Of a DNA stretch of 64,000 nt, positions 17,429 through 27,457 are shown piece after piece. The DNA is from DATBHM01 sp963772375 (GTDB lineage: Bacteria; Actinomycetota; UBA4738; JACQTL01). Numbering within the stretch: position 1 is the first letter of the stretch; each line of letters starts with the position of its first letter. The notes under the pieces were generated by a model that made no database searches, had not been told where the DNA came from, and was given only the letters and a program-made list of their open reading frames with translations. The position numbers and the translations under genes are program-made. The stretch is taken from NCBI GenBank assembly GCA_963772375.1, contig CAVYXG010000009.1, positions 1 to 64,000 of the forward strand, written 5' to 3'.

Positions 17429-17899
17429 ATGATCGGCCTCGTCGCCGACCTGTCGTCCTACCTGCCGGTGCTGCTGCTGTTCGGCGTGGTGGCGGCGTTC
17501 GCGACGTTGTCGCTCGTCGCGTCGTCGTTCCTCCGGCCGCACCGACCGACGCGCCCCAAGGCCGAGCCCTACGAGAGCGGCATCGAGGTCGACCCGGTGA
17601 AGCGGGCCCAGCGGTTCCCGGTGAAGTTCTACCTGGTGGCGATGCTGTTCATCGTGTTCGACATCGAGACGATCTTCCTGTTCCCGTGGGCCGTTTCTTT
17701 CCGGCAGCTCGGCCTGTTCGGGCTGGTGGAGATGGCCGTGTTCATCGGGCTGGTGTTCGTCGCCTACGTCTACGTGTGGCGCAAGGGCGGGCTGGACTGG
17801 TCGGACGAGGAACGCCGCCGGGCCATCCGCATCGCCCGCGAGGAGGAACGCGAGACCGCGCTGACCCACCGACCGGAGGGGGCCGCCCGTGCCGGTTGA
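17429..17899 (+). CDS. nuoA: NADH-quinone oxidoreductase subunit A
   Basis: A 156-aa membrane subunit with three helices. The conserved loop between helices 1 and 2, KAEPYESGIEVD, carries the Glu-Cys-type signature (Ser here in place of the usual Cys), followed by RFPVKFYLVAMLFIVFDIETIFLFPWAV. The charged C-terminal tail of about 40 residues is longer than usual. First subunit of the 14-gene complex I operon; its end overlaps nuoB by 11 bp. Confidence 0.95.
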   Translation: MIGLVADLSSYLPVLLLFGVVAAFATLSLVASSFLRPHRPTRPKAEPYESGIEVDPVKRAQRFPVKFYLVAMLFIVFDIETIFLFPWAVSFRQLGLFGLVEMAVFIGLVFVAYVYVWRKGGLDWSDEERRRAIRIAREEERETALTHRPEGAARAG

Positions 17900-18422
17900 G
17901 CGCATCCCCGGCGACATCACGCGGCGCCGTCCGGACGTCATCGCCGACGACTCCGACATCGAGGAGGTCAAGCGCGGCATCCTCACGACGACGCTGGAGC
18001 GCGCCGTGAACTGGGCCCGCAAGCAGTCGACGTGGGGGGTGACGTTCGGCCTGGCGTGCTGCGCGATCGAGATGATGTCGGCGGGCACGGCGCCGTACGA
18101 CCTCGCCCGGTGGGGGATGGAGATCTTCCGGGCCTCCCCCCGGCAGGCCGATCTGATGATCGTGGCCGGGCGCGTCTCGCAGAAGATGGCGCCGGTCCTC
18201 CGCCAGGTCTACGACCAGATGGCCGAGCCCAAGTGGGTCATCTCGATGGGCGTGTGCGCGTCGGCCGGCGGGATGTTCACGAACTACGCGCTGGTCCAGG
18301 GCGTCGACACGATCGTCCCGGTCGACATCTACGTCCCCGGGTGCCCGCCACGGCCCGAGATGCTGATGTACGGCATCCTCCGCCTCCACGAGAAGATCCG
18401 GACGAAGGGCCGGCTCAAGTAG
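17889..18422 (+). CDS. nuoB: NADH-quinone oxidoreductase subunit B
   Basis: A 177-aa subunit carrying cluster N2, the last Fe-S cluster before quinone. Ligand cysteines are seen in FGLACCAIE (adjacent pair), ISMGVCASAGG and PGCPPRPE. Start GTG 17889. The following nuoC starts at GTG 18422 within the stop (TAGTG), indicating coupled translation. Confidence 0.97.
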   Translation: MPVERIPGDITRRRPDVIADDSDIEEVKRGILTTTLERAVNWARKQSTWGVTFGLACCAIEMMSAGTAPYDLARWGMEIFRASPRQADLMIVAGRVSQKMAPVLRQVYDQMAEPKWVISMGVCASAGGMFTNYALVQGVDTIVPVDIYVPGCPPRPEMLMYGILRLHEKIRTKGRLK

Positions 18423-18919
18423 TGGACGTCCGGGCCCTCGCCGACCGGCTCCGCGAGCGCTTCCCCGACGTCGCCGTGGCACGGGGGGAGGTGACGGTCG
18501 TGGTCGACCCCGAGGAGGTCGTGGCGGCCCTGGCGTTCCTCCGCGACGACCCGGGGCTGGCGTTCTCCTGGCTGGCCGATCTGTCCGCGACCGACTGGCC
18601 CGGCCGCGAGCCGCGGTTCTGGATGGCCTACCACCTGTTCTCCATGGAGCTCGGTCACCGGGTGCGGGTGAAGGCCGGACTCGGGCCGGACGAGCCGCAC
18701 GTCGCGAGCGTCGTGGCCCTGTTCCCCACGGCGAACTGGCTGGAGCGGGAGGTGTTCGACATGTACGGGGTGTCGTTCGACGGGCACCCCGACCTCCGCC
18801 GCATCCTCATGCCGGACGACTGGGACGGGCACCCGCTGCGCAAGGACTACTCGCTCGGGGGAACCGGCACCCAGTACAAGGGCGCGTTCATCCCTCCGGT
18901 CGACGAGAGGACGGTGTAG
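18422..18919 (+). CDS. nuoC: NADH-quinone oxidoreductase subunit C
   Basis: A 165-aa peripheral-arm subunit (30-kDa family). Signatures: WLADLSATDW, the ANWLEREVFDMYGVSFDGHPDLRRIL family pattern, and GHPLRKDY. Start GTG 18422. NuoC and NuoD together form the base of the quinone site. Three bases separate it from nuoD. Confidence 0.95.
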   Translation: MDVRALADRLRERFPDVAVARGEVTVVVDPEEVVAALAFLRDDPGLAFSWLADLSATDWPGREPRFWMAYHLFSMELGHRVRVKAGLGPDEPHVASVVALFPTANWLEREVFDMYGVSFDGHPDLRRILMPDDWDGHPLRKDYSLGGTGTQYKGAFIPPVDERTV

Positions 18920-18922
18920 GCG

Positions 18923-20194
18923 GTGCCGACAGACGCGCGCACGCCGGTCGGCGGCGACGGCGAGACCCTCGCCGACATCCGCGAGGAGACCATGCTCATC
19001 AACATGGGCCCGCAGCACCCGTCGACGCACGGGGTGCTCCGGATGGTCCTCGAGCTCGACGGCGAGAACGTGGTCTCAGTCCGGCCGGTGGTCGGCTACC
19101 TCCATACGGGCATCGAGAAGAACGCCGAGTGGCGCACGTGGCAACAGGCCATCGCCTACGTCACGCGCATGGACTACCTCTCGCCGTTCCACAACGAGCT
19201 GGCGTACTGCCTGTCCGTCGAACGCCTGCTCGGCATCGAGGTCCCCCCGCGCGCCCGGTACCTCCGCGTGCTGCTCTGCGAGCTGAACCGCATCGCCTCG
19301 CATCTCGTCGCGCTGGCCACGCTGTCGCTCGAGATCGGCGCGATCTCCGTGATGCTGTACGGGTTCCGGGAGCGCGAGACGATCCTCGACATCTTCGAGA
19401 TGGTCACCGGCCTCCGGATGAACCACGCGTTCATGCGCATCGGCGGCCTGGCCATGGACCTCCCCGACGGCGCCGTCGAGCGCACGCGGGCGTTCCTCGG
19501 GCTGATGCCGGGCCGGATCTCCGAGTACGAGGACCTGCTCGCCGACAACCCGATCTGGCTCGAACGGAACAAGGGGATCGGCGTCGTCCCGCCCGAGACG
19601 CTGCTCGGGCTGGGGGTCACCGGGCCGGTGCTGCGCGCGGCCGGCGTCGCCTACGACGTCCGGACGGCGTCGCCGTACTCGGGGTACGAGGAGTTCGAGT
19701 TCGAGGTGCCGGTGCGGCACGCCGGCGACTGCTACGCGCGCTTCGAGATCCGGATCGAGGAGATGCGGCAGTCGCTCCGGATCGTCGAACAGTGCCTCGA
19801 CCGGCTGCCCGACGGTCCGGTCAAGGTCGAGGACCCCAAGCTGCGGTTCCCGGGGAAGCTCTCGGTCGGCGAGGACGGGATCGGGAACGACCCCGCCTAC
19901 CTCGAGCACATCATGGAGGGCTCGATGGAGGCCCTCATCAACCACTTCAAGCTGGTGACGCAGGGCATCCGGGTCCCGCCGGGGGAGGTGTTCACCGCGG
20001 TGGAGTCGCCCCGCGGCGAGCTGGGCTACTACGTGGTGAGCGACGGGTCCAACCGGCCGTACCGCGTGCGCGTGCGCGACCCCTCCTTCGTGAACCTCCA
20101 GTCGCTGCCGCCGATGCTCGAGGGCGGGCTGGTGGCAGACGTCATCGCGTGCGTCGGGAGCATCGACCCGGTGATGGGCGGGGTGGACCGCTGA
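18923..20194 (+). CDS. nuoD: NADH-quinone oxidoreductase subunit D
   Basis: A 423-aa 49-kDa-type subunit that lines the quinone-binding pocket. GPQHPSTHGVLRMVLELDGE near 33 carries the conserved quinone-site His residues. GYLHTGIEKNAE and TRMDYLSPFHNELAY follow, and the C-terminus ends IDPVMGGVDR as in the family. GTG start. It is the only nuoD in the window, which matters because the second complex I cluster has none. Confidence 0.97.
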   Translation: MPTDARTPVGGDGETLADIREETMLINMGPQHPSTHGVLRMVLELDGENVVSVRPVVGYLHTGIEKNAEWRTWQQAIAYVTRMDYLSPFHNELAYCLSVERLLGIEVPPRARYLRVLLCELNRIASHLVALATLSLEIGAISVMLYGFRERETILDIFEMVTGLRMNHAFMRIGGLAMDLPDGAVERTRAFLGLMPGRISEYEDLLADNPIWLERNKGIGVVPPETLLGLGVTGPVLRAAGVAYDVRTASPYSGYEEFEFEVPVRHAGDCYARFEIRIEEMRQSLRIVEQCLDRLPDGPVKVEDPKLRFPGKLSVGEDGIGNDPAYLEHIMEGSMEALINHFKLVTQGIRVPPGEVFTAVESPRGELGYYVVSDGSNRPYRVRVRDPSFVNLQSLPPMLEGGLVADVIACVGSIDPVMGGVDR

Positions 20195-20949
20195 TGGCCG
20201 TCCTCACCGACGACCAGCGACGCGACGCGCAGACGATCATCGCCCGCTACCCGGAGAGGCGATCCGCGATGCTGCCGCTGCTGTATCTCCTGCAGTCCGC
20301 AGAGGGCCACCTGAGCCGCGAGGGCCTGCGGGAGGTGGGCGAGCTGCTCGGCATCCGGACGGCCGAGGTCGAGTCCGTCGCCACCTTCTACACGATGTTC
20401 CGGATGCGCCCGACCGGCCGGTACGTGGTGGCCGTCTGCACCAACGTGAGCTGCGCGCTGCTCGGCGCCAAGCGGCTGTTCGAACGGGCGGAGGAGGTCC
20501 TCGGGCCGAACGCCGAGGAGGTCACGGACGACGGCGCGATCACGCTGCACGAGGAGGAGTGTCTCGGCGCGTGCGAGCAGGCCCCGCTGGTCCAGGTCAA
20601 CTGGCTGAACTACGCCCGGGTGACCGAGACAGAATTCGTCAATCTGCTTGATCAGTTGCGGGCCGGGACGCCGCCCCCGTCCACGCAGGGCCCGGTCCCG
20701 GCCGACCTGAAGACGACGTGCCGCATCCTGGCCGGGCTGGGGACGCCGGACGGCTGGTTCGGGCCGGCGGTCGGAGCCGACGTCGGCGAGGCGCCCGCGG
20801 CCGACCACGGCGAGCCCCCGCCCGAGACCGAGGGGGGCGGCCGGACGGCGTCCGAGCCGCAGGTCGACACGCCGGCCCGCGACGGCGAGGAGCAGACGGA
20901 GCAGCCGTCGTCGGTCGAGGGCCAACGTGAGGAGGACGCCGGTGCCTGA
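20194..20949 (+). CDS. nuoE: NADH-quinone oxidoreductase subunit E
   Basis: A 251-aa thioredoxin-fold [2Fe-2S] subunit of the NADH-dehydrogenase module. The four ligands lie in CTNVSC (C-x4-C) and ECLGAC (C-x3-C). The core ends near 170, after which an acidic, Pro/Glu-rich tail of about 80 residues follows that standard NuoE lacks. ATG overlaps the nuoD stop (ATGA). Confidence 0.95.
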   Translation: MAVLTDDQRRDAQTIIARYPERRSAMLPLLYLLQSAEGHLSREGLREVGELLGIRTAEVESVATFYTMFRMRPTGRYVVAVCTNVSCALLGAKRLFERAEEVLGPNAEEVTDDGAITLHEEECLGACEQAPLVQVNWLNYARVTETEFVNLLDQLRAGTPPPSTQGPVPADLKTTCRILAGLGTPDGWFGPAVGADVGEAPAADHGEPPPETEGGGRTASEPQVDTPARDGEEQTEQPSSVEGQREEDAGA

Positions 20950-22378
20950 GTTCGAACGGGTCCTCACCGCCCGGTGGGGGAACGACGACGCCCGGACCAT
21001 CCACGGTTATCGCAAGACCGGCGGGTACGAGTCGCTGCAGAAGGCCGTGGAAATGGCGCCCGGCGACGTCATCGAGGAGGTGAAGGCGAGCGGCCTCCGG
21101 GGCCGGGGCGGGGCGGGGTTCCCGACGGGGCAGAAGTGGGCGTTCGTCCCGCAGGACACCGGCAAGCCCACCTACATGGTCGTCAACTTCGACGAGTCCG
21201 AACCCGGGACGTTCAACAATCGTGAGCTGATCGAGCGCGACCCGCACCAGTTCCTCGAGGGCGCGATCATCGGGGCGTTCGCCATCCAGTCGCACACCGT
21301 CTTCATCTACACGCGCGGCGAGTTCCTGTACTCGGGGACCGTCCTGCAGCGGGCGGTGGCCGAAGCGTACGACGCGGGGTTCCTGGGGTCCGACGTCGCC
21401 GGGAGCGGGTTCGCGATCGACGTGGTCATGCACCGCGGGGCCGGCGCGTACATCTGCGGCGAGGAGACGGCGCTGCTGGAGTCGCTCGAGGGCCGGCGGG
21501 GCCAGCCGCGGCTGCGGCCGCCGTTTCCCGTCGTGGCCGGCGTGTATCGCTCGCCGACGGCGATCAACAACGTGGAGACGCTGTCGAACGTCCCCCACAT
21601 CATCGAACGCGGGTCGGCCTGGTACGCGGGCATCGGCACGGAGAAGTCGACGGGCACGAAGATGTTCTCGCTGTCCGGCAAGGTGAACCGTCCCGGGAAC
21701 TACGAGGCGCCGATGGGAACCCCCGCCGGGGTCCTGATCGAGGAGTTCGGCGGCGGGGTTCGCGACGGCAGGAGGGTCAAGGCCTGGACGCCGGGCGGGT
21801 CGTCGACGCCGCTCCTCACCGGCGACCATCTCGACACCGGCATGGACTTCGAGTCGGTGCAGGCCGCGGGTTCGCTCCTGGGGACCGGCGCGATGATCGT
21901 CATGGACGACCGCGACTGCGTGGTCGACGCGACGCTCCGGATGCTCGAGTTCTACGCCCACGAGTCCTGCGGCAAGTGCACGCCGTGCCGGGAGGGGACG
22001 TGGTGGATGACCAAGGTCCTTCGCCGCATCGAACACGGCCACGGCCGCATGGACGACATGCCGCTGATGCAGAACGTTGGGGACAACATCCTGTTCAAGG
22101 CGTTCTGCGCGCTCGCCGACGGAGCGATCTCGCCGATCCACTCGTCGCTGAAGTTCTTCATGGACGAGTACGAGGAGCACGTCCGGCTGGGGCGGTGCCC
22201 GTTCGAGGATCGGGCGTCGGTGGGCGCGGCCACGCCGCGGGAGGCCGGCGCCGAGTCCACCGAGGGAACGGAGACGGCCGCCGGCGCCGCGACGCCGTCG
22301 GGCCCTGCTCCCGACGTGCTGCCCGACCTGCCCGAGGAGCGCGAGATCGTGGTGCCGCTGTCGGAGGTGCTCGAGTGA
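20942..22378 (+). CDS. nuoF: NADH-quinone oxidoreductase subunit F
   Basis: A 478-aa FMN- and NADH-binding subunit that oxidises NADH. GLRGRGGAGFPTGQKW is the NADH motif, FDESEPGTFNNRELIERDPH and GAGAYICGEETALLESLEG bind FMN, and ESCGKCTPCREGT holds cluster N3 with a fourth Cys near the end. GTG 20942 has GAGGAGG directly upstream and overlaps the nuoE stop by 8 bp. The C-terminal 55 residues are low-complexity. Confidence 0.96.
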   Translation: MPEFERVLTARWGNDDARTIHGYRKTGGYESLQKAVEMAPGDVIEEVKASGLRGRGGAGFPTGQKWAFVPQDTGKPTYMVVNFDESEPGTFNNRELIERDPHQFLEGAIIGAFAIQSHTVFIYTRGEFLYSGTVLQRAVAEAYDAGFLGSDVAGSGFAIDVVMHRGAGAYICGEETALLESLEGRRGQPRLRPPFPVVAGVYRSPTAINNVETLSNVPHIIERGSAWYAGIGTEKSTGTKMFSLSGKVNRPGNYEAPMGTPAGVLIEEFGGGVRDGRRVKAWTPGGSSTPLLTGDHLDTGMDFESVQAAGSLLGTGAMIVMDDRDCVVDATLRMLEFYAHESCGKCTPCREGTWWMTKVLRRIEHGHGRMDDMPLMQNVGDNILFKAFCALADGAISPIHSSLKFFMDEYEEHVRLGRCPFEDRASVGAATPREAGAESTEGTETAAGAATPSGPAPDVLPDLPEEREIVVPLSEVLE

Positions 22379-24774
22379 CCCCGCCTCCGCAGGACGTCAC
22401 GCTCACCATCGACGGCAAGGAGGTCACGGTCCCGGCGGGGACGCTGATCATCCGCGCCGCCGAGCAGCTCGGGATCGAGATCCCGCGGTTCTGCGACCAC
22501 CCGTACCTCGAGCCCGCCGGGTCGTGCCGGCAGTGCTATGTGGAGGTCGAGGGCCAGCGCAAGCTGATGACGTCGTGCACGACGCCCGTCGGGCCGAACA
22601 TGGTCGTGAAGACGCAGAACTCGTCCGACCAGGCCCAGGAGGCGCAGGTCGCGAACCTCGAATTCCTGCTGCTGAACCACCCGCTCGACTGCCCGATCTG
22701 CGACCGCGGTGGGGAGTGCCCGCTGCAGGACCAGGCGCTGGCGTTCGGGCCGGGCGAGTCGCGGTACGAGGAGGCCAAGCGGGTCTACGAGAAGCCGCTG
22801 TACCTGTCGCCGCTGGTGGCGCTCGACCGCGAGCGGTGCGTGCTGTGCGCGCGGTGCACGCGGTTCTGCGACCAGGTCAGCGGCGACCGGTTCATCGAGC
22901 TGTTCGAACGCGGCGCCGCCGAACAGGTGGCGATCGCGCCCGGCGAGGACTTCCGATCACCGTTCTCCGGGAACACCATCCAGATCTGCCCGGTGGGCGC
23001 GCTGACCTCCGTGCCGTACCGCTTCGCCGCGCGGCCCTTCGACCTCCGGTCGGCCGACAGCGTGTGCAACCACTGCTCGGCAGGGTGCAACATCCGGGTC
23101 GACCTCCGGCGGGGGCAGGTCGTGCGGCACCTCGCCCGCGACAACCCCGACGTCAACGACCTGTGGACGTGTGACAAGGGGCGGTTCGCGTTCCAGTTCC
23201 CGGACTCGATCGACCGGCTGACGACCCCGCTGCTCCGCGACCCGGGGCTGACGCCCGTGTCGTTCGGCGAGGCGCTCCATGTCATCGCGCGGGCCTCGTC
23301 GCCGGGCCGGGTGGCGTTCCTTGCCGGCGGGCGGCTGACCGACGAGGACGCGTTCGCGCTGTCGAAGCTCGCGCGGGTGGGGTTCGGGACCAACGACCTC
23401 GACCACCGCCGGCACGGATCGGAGGACGTCCCGCTCGATGTGGAGGCGCACCAGGCGGCCGCGATCCGAGTGTCGAACGCCGACGTCGAGCAGGCGAAGG
23501 TCATCGTGGTGGTCGGGCTCGACGCCGAGCAGGAGGTCCCGATCCTGCACCTGCGGATCCGCAAGGCCGCGTCGCACGGCGCGAGGGTGTTCGTGGTCCA
23601 CCCCCGCCGGACCCGCCTGCACGACCTGGCCGAACACATCGTGGTGGCGCCGGGCGACGCGGCCGCCCTGCTGGCGTCGGTCGCCGCGGACGGCGAGCCG
23701 GAGAACGATGCGGCCGGGCGGATTCGCGACGCGCTGGCCGGGGCCGACGGCGCGGTCGTCGTGCTGGGCGGACCGCGCGCCGCCGACGCCCCGGGGACGG
23801 TGGCGGAGGCGGCCGCCCTGGCTTCGAGGTTCGGGGGCCGCTTCGGCCTGGTGCCGCGGAGGGCGGCCGACCGCGGCGCGCTCCGGGCCGGCGTGCATCC
23901 GGCGCTGCTGCCCGGCGGGCGGCGGGTCGAGGTCGAGGCGGAGCGGGCCGAGGTCGAGGCGGCCTGGGGTTCGCTTCCCGCGGCGCCGGGGCGCGACACT
24001 GCCGCCATCCTCCAGGCCGCGGCCGCCCGGGAGATCGACCTCCTGTATCTGATCGGCGTGGACCCGCTCCGCGACTTCCCGGACGCGGCGCTGGCGGTCC
24101 GGGCGCTGGAGAACGTCCGGTTGAAGGTCGTGCAGGACGTGGTGGCCGGGCCGATGGCCCCCTACGCCGACGTCGTGCTCCCGGCGACGCCGTGGATCGA
24201 ACGCGACGGCGAGCACGTCACCAACTGGGAGGGCCGCTCCCAGCGCCTGCACGCCGTGCGCGGCCCGATGCCGCTGTCCCGGCCCGACTGGCAGATCCTC
24301 CAGGAGCTGTCGGAGGCGGCCGGCCACGACCTCGGGTTCGCCTCGCTGGAACACCTCCAGCGTGAGGCATCCCAGCTGCTCGGAGCCCAACGCGACGTCG
24401 ACCTGGCCGGCCCGGCCGGTCAGCCCGACGGGGCCGCCGCGGCCGACGGCGAGGCGGTGACGCTGTTCACCTACCCGCTGCTGGTCGACGAGGGAACGCT
24501 GTCGCGGCAGGCCTCTGCGCTGAGGGAGGCGCTCGGCGAGCCGGCGTTCTGCGAAGTCCACCCCGACGACGCCGAGCGGTTCGGCCTGACCGACGGCGGG
24601 ACGGCGACCGTGACCACGCCGGCCGGGACCGCGACCGGCCTCCTCGTCCGCGTCATCGACGGCATCGCGAAGGGGACGGCGTTCGTCCCGTTCAACAACC
24701 CCGGCCTGGCGGCGAACACCCTGTTGTCAGGACGCTTCACCACCACCGCGACGATCACTGCGGGGAGTGGGTAG
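22375..24774 (+). CDS. nuoG: NADH-quinone oxidoreductase subunit G
   Basis: A 799-aa Fe-S subunit. N-terminal [2Fe-2S] ferredoxin domain (RFCDHPYLEPAGSCRQC), the His-Cys3 cluster region (HPLDCPICDRGGECPLQD), a [4Fe-4S] pair (CVLCARCTRFC … CPVGAL), the extra N7-type cluster CNHCSAGCNIRVDLR, then a molybdopterin-oxidoreductase-like domain. GTG start inside the nuoF stop (GTGA). Passes electrons from NuoE/F towards NuoI and NuoB. Confidence 0.96.
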   Translation: MTPPPQDVTLTIDGKEVTVPAGTLIIRAAEQLGIEIPRFCDHPYLEPAGSCRQCYVEVEGQRKLMTSCTTPVGPNMVVKTQNSSDQAQEAQVANLEFLLLNHPLDCPICDRGGECPLQDQALAFGPGESRYEEAKRVYEKPLYLSPLVALDRERCVLCARCTRFCDQVSGDRFIELFERGAAEQVAIAPGEDFRSPFSGNTIQICPVGALTSVPYRFAARPFDLRSADSVCNHCSAGCNIRVDLRRGQVVRHLARDNPDVNDLWTCDKGRFAFQFPDSIDRLTTPLLRDPGLTPVSFGEALHVIARASSPGRVAFLAGGRLTDEDAFALSKLARVGFGTNDLDHRRHGSEDVPLDVEAHQAAAIRVSNADVEQAKVIVVVGLDAEQEVPILHLRIRKAASHGARVFVVHPRRTRLHDLAEHIVVAPGDAAALLASVAADGEPENDAAGRIRDALAGADGAVVVLGGPRAADAPGTVAEAAALASRFGGRFGLVPRRAADRGALRAGVHPALLPGGRRVEVEAERAEVEAAWGSLPAAPGRDTAAILQAAAAREIDLLYLIGVDPLRDFPDAALAVRALENVRLKVVQDVVAGPMAPYADVVLPATPWIERDGEHVTNWEGRSQRLHAVRGPMPLSRPDWQILQELSEAAGHDLGFASLEHLQREASQLLGAQRDVDLAGPAGQPDGAAAADGEAVTLFTYPLLVDEGTLSRQASALREALGEPAFCEVHPDDAERFGLTDGGTATVTTPAGTATGLLVRVIDGIAKGTAFVPFNNPGLAANTLLSGRFTTTATITAGSG

Positions 24775-24777
24775 GCC

Positions 24778-25911
24778 ATGGACTGGGTCGACTGGATCCT
24801 GCTGCTCGTCCGGGTGCTCGTGGTGTTCGTCGGGCTGCTGCTCACGGTCATGGTCGTGATCTGGCTGGAGCGCAAGGTGCTGGCCGACATGCAGAACCGC
24901 ATCGGCCCCAACCGGGCCGGGCCCTTCGGGCTGCTGATCACGATCGCCGACGGCATCAAGCTGTTCTTCAAGGAGGGGGTCCGACCGTCGAGCATCGACC
25001 GCCCGGTGTACGTGCTGGCGCCGGTGCTGTCGCTGATCCCTGCGTTCCTGGCGTTCTCCGTCATCCCGTTCGGGGTCGGGGTCACACTGTTCGGGCGGTT
25101 CATCCCGTTCCAGCTGGCCGACCTCGACATCGGGATCCTGTGGATCATGGCCATGACCTCCATGGCCGTGTACGGGATCGTGCTGGCCGGCTGGTCGAGC
25201 GGATCGAAGTACCCGCTGCTCGGCGCCATCCGGTCCTCGGCGCAGATCATCAGCTACGAGGTCGGCATGGGCCTCGCGCTGGTGGCCGTGATCATGTACT
25301 CGGGCACGCTCACGATGAGCGGCATCGTTGCGAAACAGGACCACATCTGGAACGCCATCCCCCAGGCGCCGGCGTTCGTCATCTATCTGATCGCGGCGCT
25401 GGCCGAGGTCAACCGGCCTCCGTTCGACCTCCCCGAGGCCGAGACCGAGCTCGTCGCCGGCTATCAGACCGAGTACAGCGGGATCAAGTTCGCGTTCTTC
25501 TACCTGGCCGAGTACCTGAACATGGTCACGGTGTCCGCGATCGCAGTGACCCTGTTCCTCGGCGGGCCCCGTGGGCCGTGGATCTCCGACGCGCCGGCGC
25601 TCGGCGTGGTGTGGTTCTTCCTGAAGGTCTTCGCGATCGTCTACTTCTACATTTGGGTCCGGGCGACGCTGCCGCGGTTCCGCTACGACCGCCTGATGAA
25701 CTTCGGCTGGAAGGTGCTGATCCCCTTCGGGCTGGTGTGGATCCTGTTCACCGGCGCGGTCGTGGTGCTGCCCGACCGGTACGGGAAGCGGTCGTTCCTG
25801 ATCGGCGCGGCGATCGTCATCGGGGTGCTGCTGATCGCGACGTCGTTCTGGCCGGCGGGCGGAGCGAAGAAGCAGGCGGCCCCCGCGGCGGCCCCGAAGG
25901 AGGCGGCGTGA
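24778..25911 (+). CDS. nuoH: NADH-quinone oxidoreductase subunit H
   Basis: A 377-aa membrane subunit that closes the quinone chamber. WLERKVLADMQNRIGPNRAGPFG and AEVNRPPFDLPEAETELVAGYQTEYSG are the family signatures. Eight or more helices and an Ala/Lys-rich tail. ATG 24778, 3 bp after nuoG. Confidence 0.97.
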   Translation: MDWVDWILLLVRVLVVFVGLLLTVMVVIWLERKVLADMQNRIGPNRAGPFGLLITIADGIKLFFKEGVRPSSIDRPVYVLAPVLSLIPAFLAFSVIPFGVGVTLFGRFIPFQLADLDIGILWIMAMTSMAVYGIVLAGWSSGSKYPLLGAIRSSAQIISYEVGMGLALVAVIMYSGTLTMSGIVAKQDHIWNAIPQAPAFVIYLIAALAEVNRPPFDLPEAETELVAGYQTEYSGIKFAFFYLAEYLNMVTVSAIAVTLFLGGPRGPWISDAPALGVVWFFLKVFAIVYFYIWVRATLPRFRYDRLMNFGWKVLIPFGLVWILFTGAVVVLPDRYGKRSFLIGAAIVIGVLLIATSFWPAGGAKKQAAPAAAPKEAA

Positions 25912-26470
25912 CCGATCACGAGGAGTCCGCGGTGCCCCCCACGGAGCCCGGGTCCGGGCACCCCACGGCGCCGGCCGATCCGGAGCGCAAGAAGCCCGCG
26001 CTGCCGGTCGTGTCGCCGATCGCCAAGGGGATGGCCACCGTGTTCCGGGAGATCTTCCGCGGCGACATCACGGAGAACTACCCGAAGCACATCGAGCAGC
26101 CGCCGCCCCGCGCGCACATGGGGCGGCACCGGCTGAACCGGCACGAGAACGGACTGGAGAAGTGCATCGGGTGCGAGCTGTGCGCGTTCGCCTGCCCGGC
26201 CGACGCGATCTGGGTGGAGGGCGCCGAGAACACCGAGGAGGACCGGGTCTCGCCGGGGGAGCGGTACGCGAAGGACTACCAGATCAACTACCTGCGGTGC
26301 ATCGGGTGCGGTCTGTGCGTCGAAGCCTGCCCGACCCGCGCGCTGACGCTCACGGCCTACTACGAGATGGCGTTCGAGTCGCGCGAGGACGCGATCTGGA
26401 CGAAGGAACAGCTGCTCGAGCCGCCCCCGCCGCTCGGCGAGGCCGGGAGGGCCACGAAGGAGGGCAAGTC

Positions 26471-26480
<10 letters not shown>
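25908..26480 (+). CDS. nuoI: NADH-quinone oxidoreductase subunit I
   Basis: A 190-aa 8Fe ferredoxin-type subunit. Two complete C-x2-C-x2-C-x3-CP motifs: CIGCELCAFACP and CIGCGLCVEACP. They hold clusters N6a and N6b. An N-terminal polar extension of about 40 residues precedes the core. GTG start within the nuoH stop. Confidence 0.96.
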
Positions 26481-27147
<667 letters not shown>

Positions 27148-27151
<4 letters not shown>

Positions 27152-27453
27152 GGACGCCGATCTCCTACTTCCTGATCCTGTCGGCCGTGCTGTTCTCGAT
27201 CGGCACCGCCGGCGTGCTGGTCCGCAAGAGCGCGCTCGTGATCTTCATGTCCGTGGAGCTCCAGCTGAACGCCGTGAACCTCTCCCTGGTCGCGTTCGGA
27301 CGGATGCACGGTGACCTCCAGGGCCAGGTGCTGGCGTTCTTCTCGATGGTGGTCGCGGCGGCCGAGGTCGTGGTGGGGCTCGCGATCATCGTGGCGATGT
27401 TCCACCGCCGCCGGAGCGGGAACGTCGACGACGCCAACCTCCTGAAATGGTGA
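27148..27453 (+). CDS. nuoK: NADH-quinone oxidoreductase subunit K
   Basis: A 101-aa subunit with three helices. FMSVELQLNAVNLSLVAF and VVAAAEVVVGLAIIVAMF carry the two conserved membrane Glu residues of the proton path. GTG start in the nuoJ stop (GTGA). Confidence 0.96.
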
Positions 27454-27457
27454 GCAG

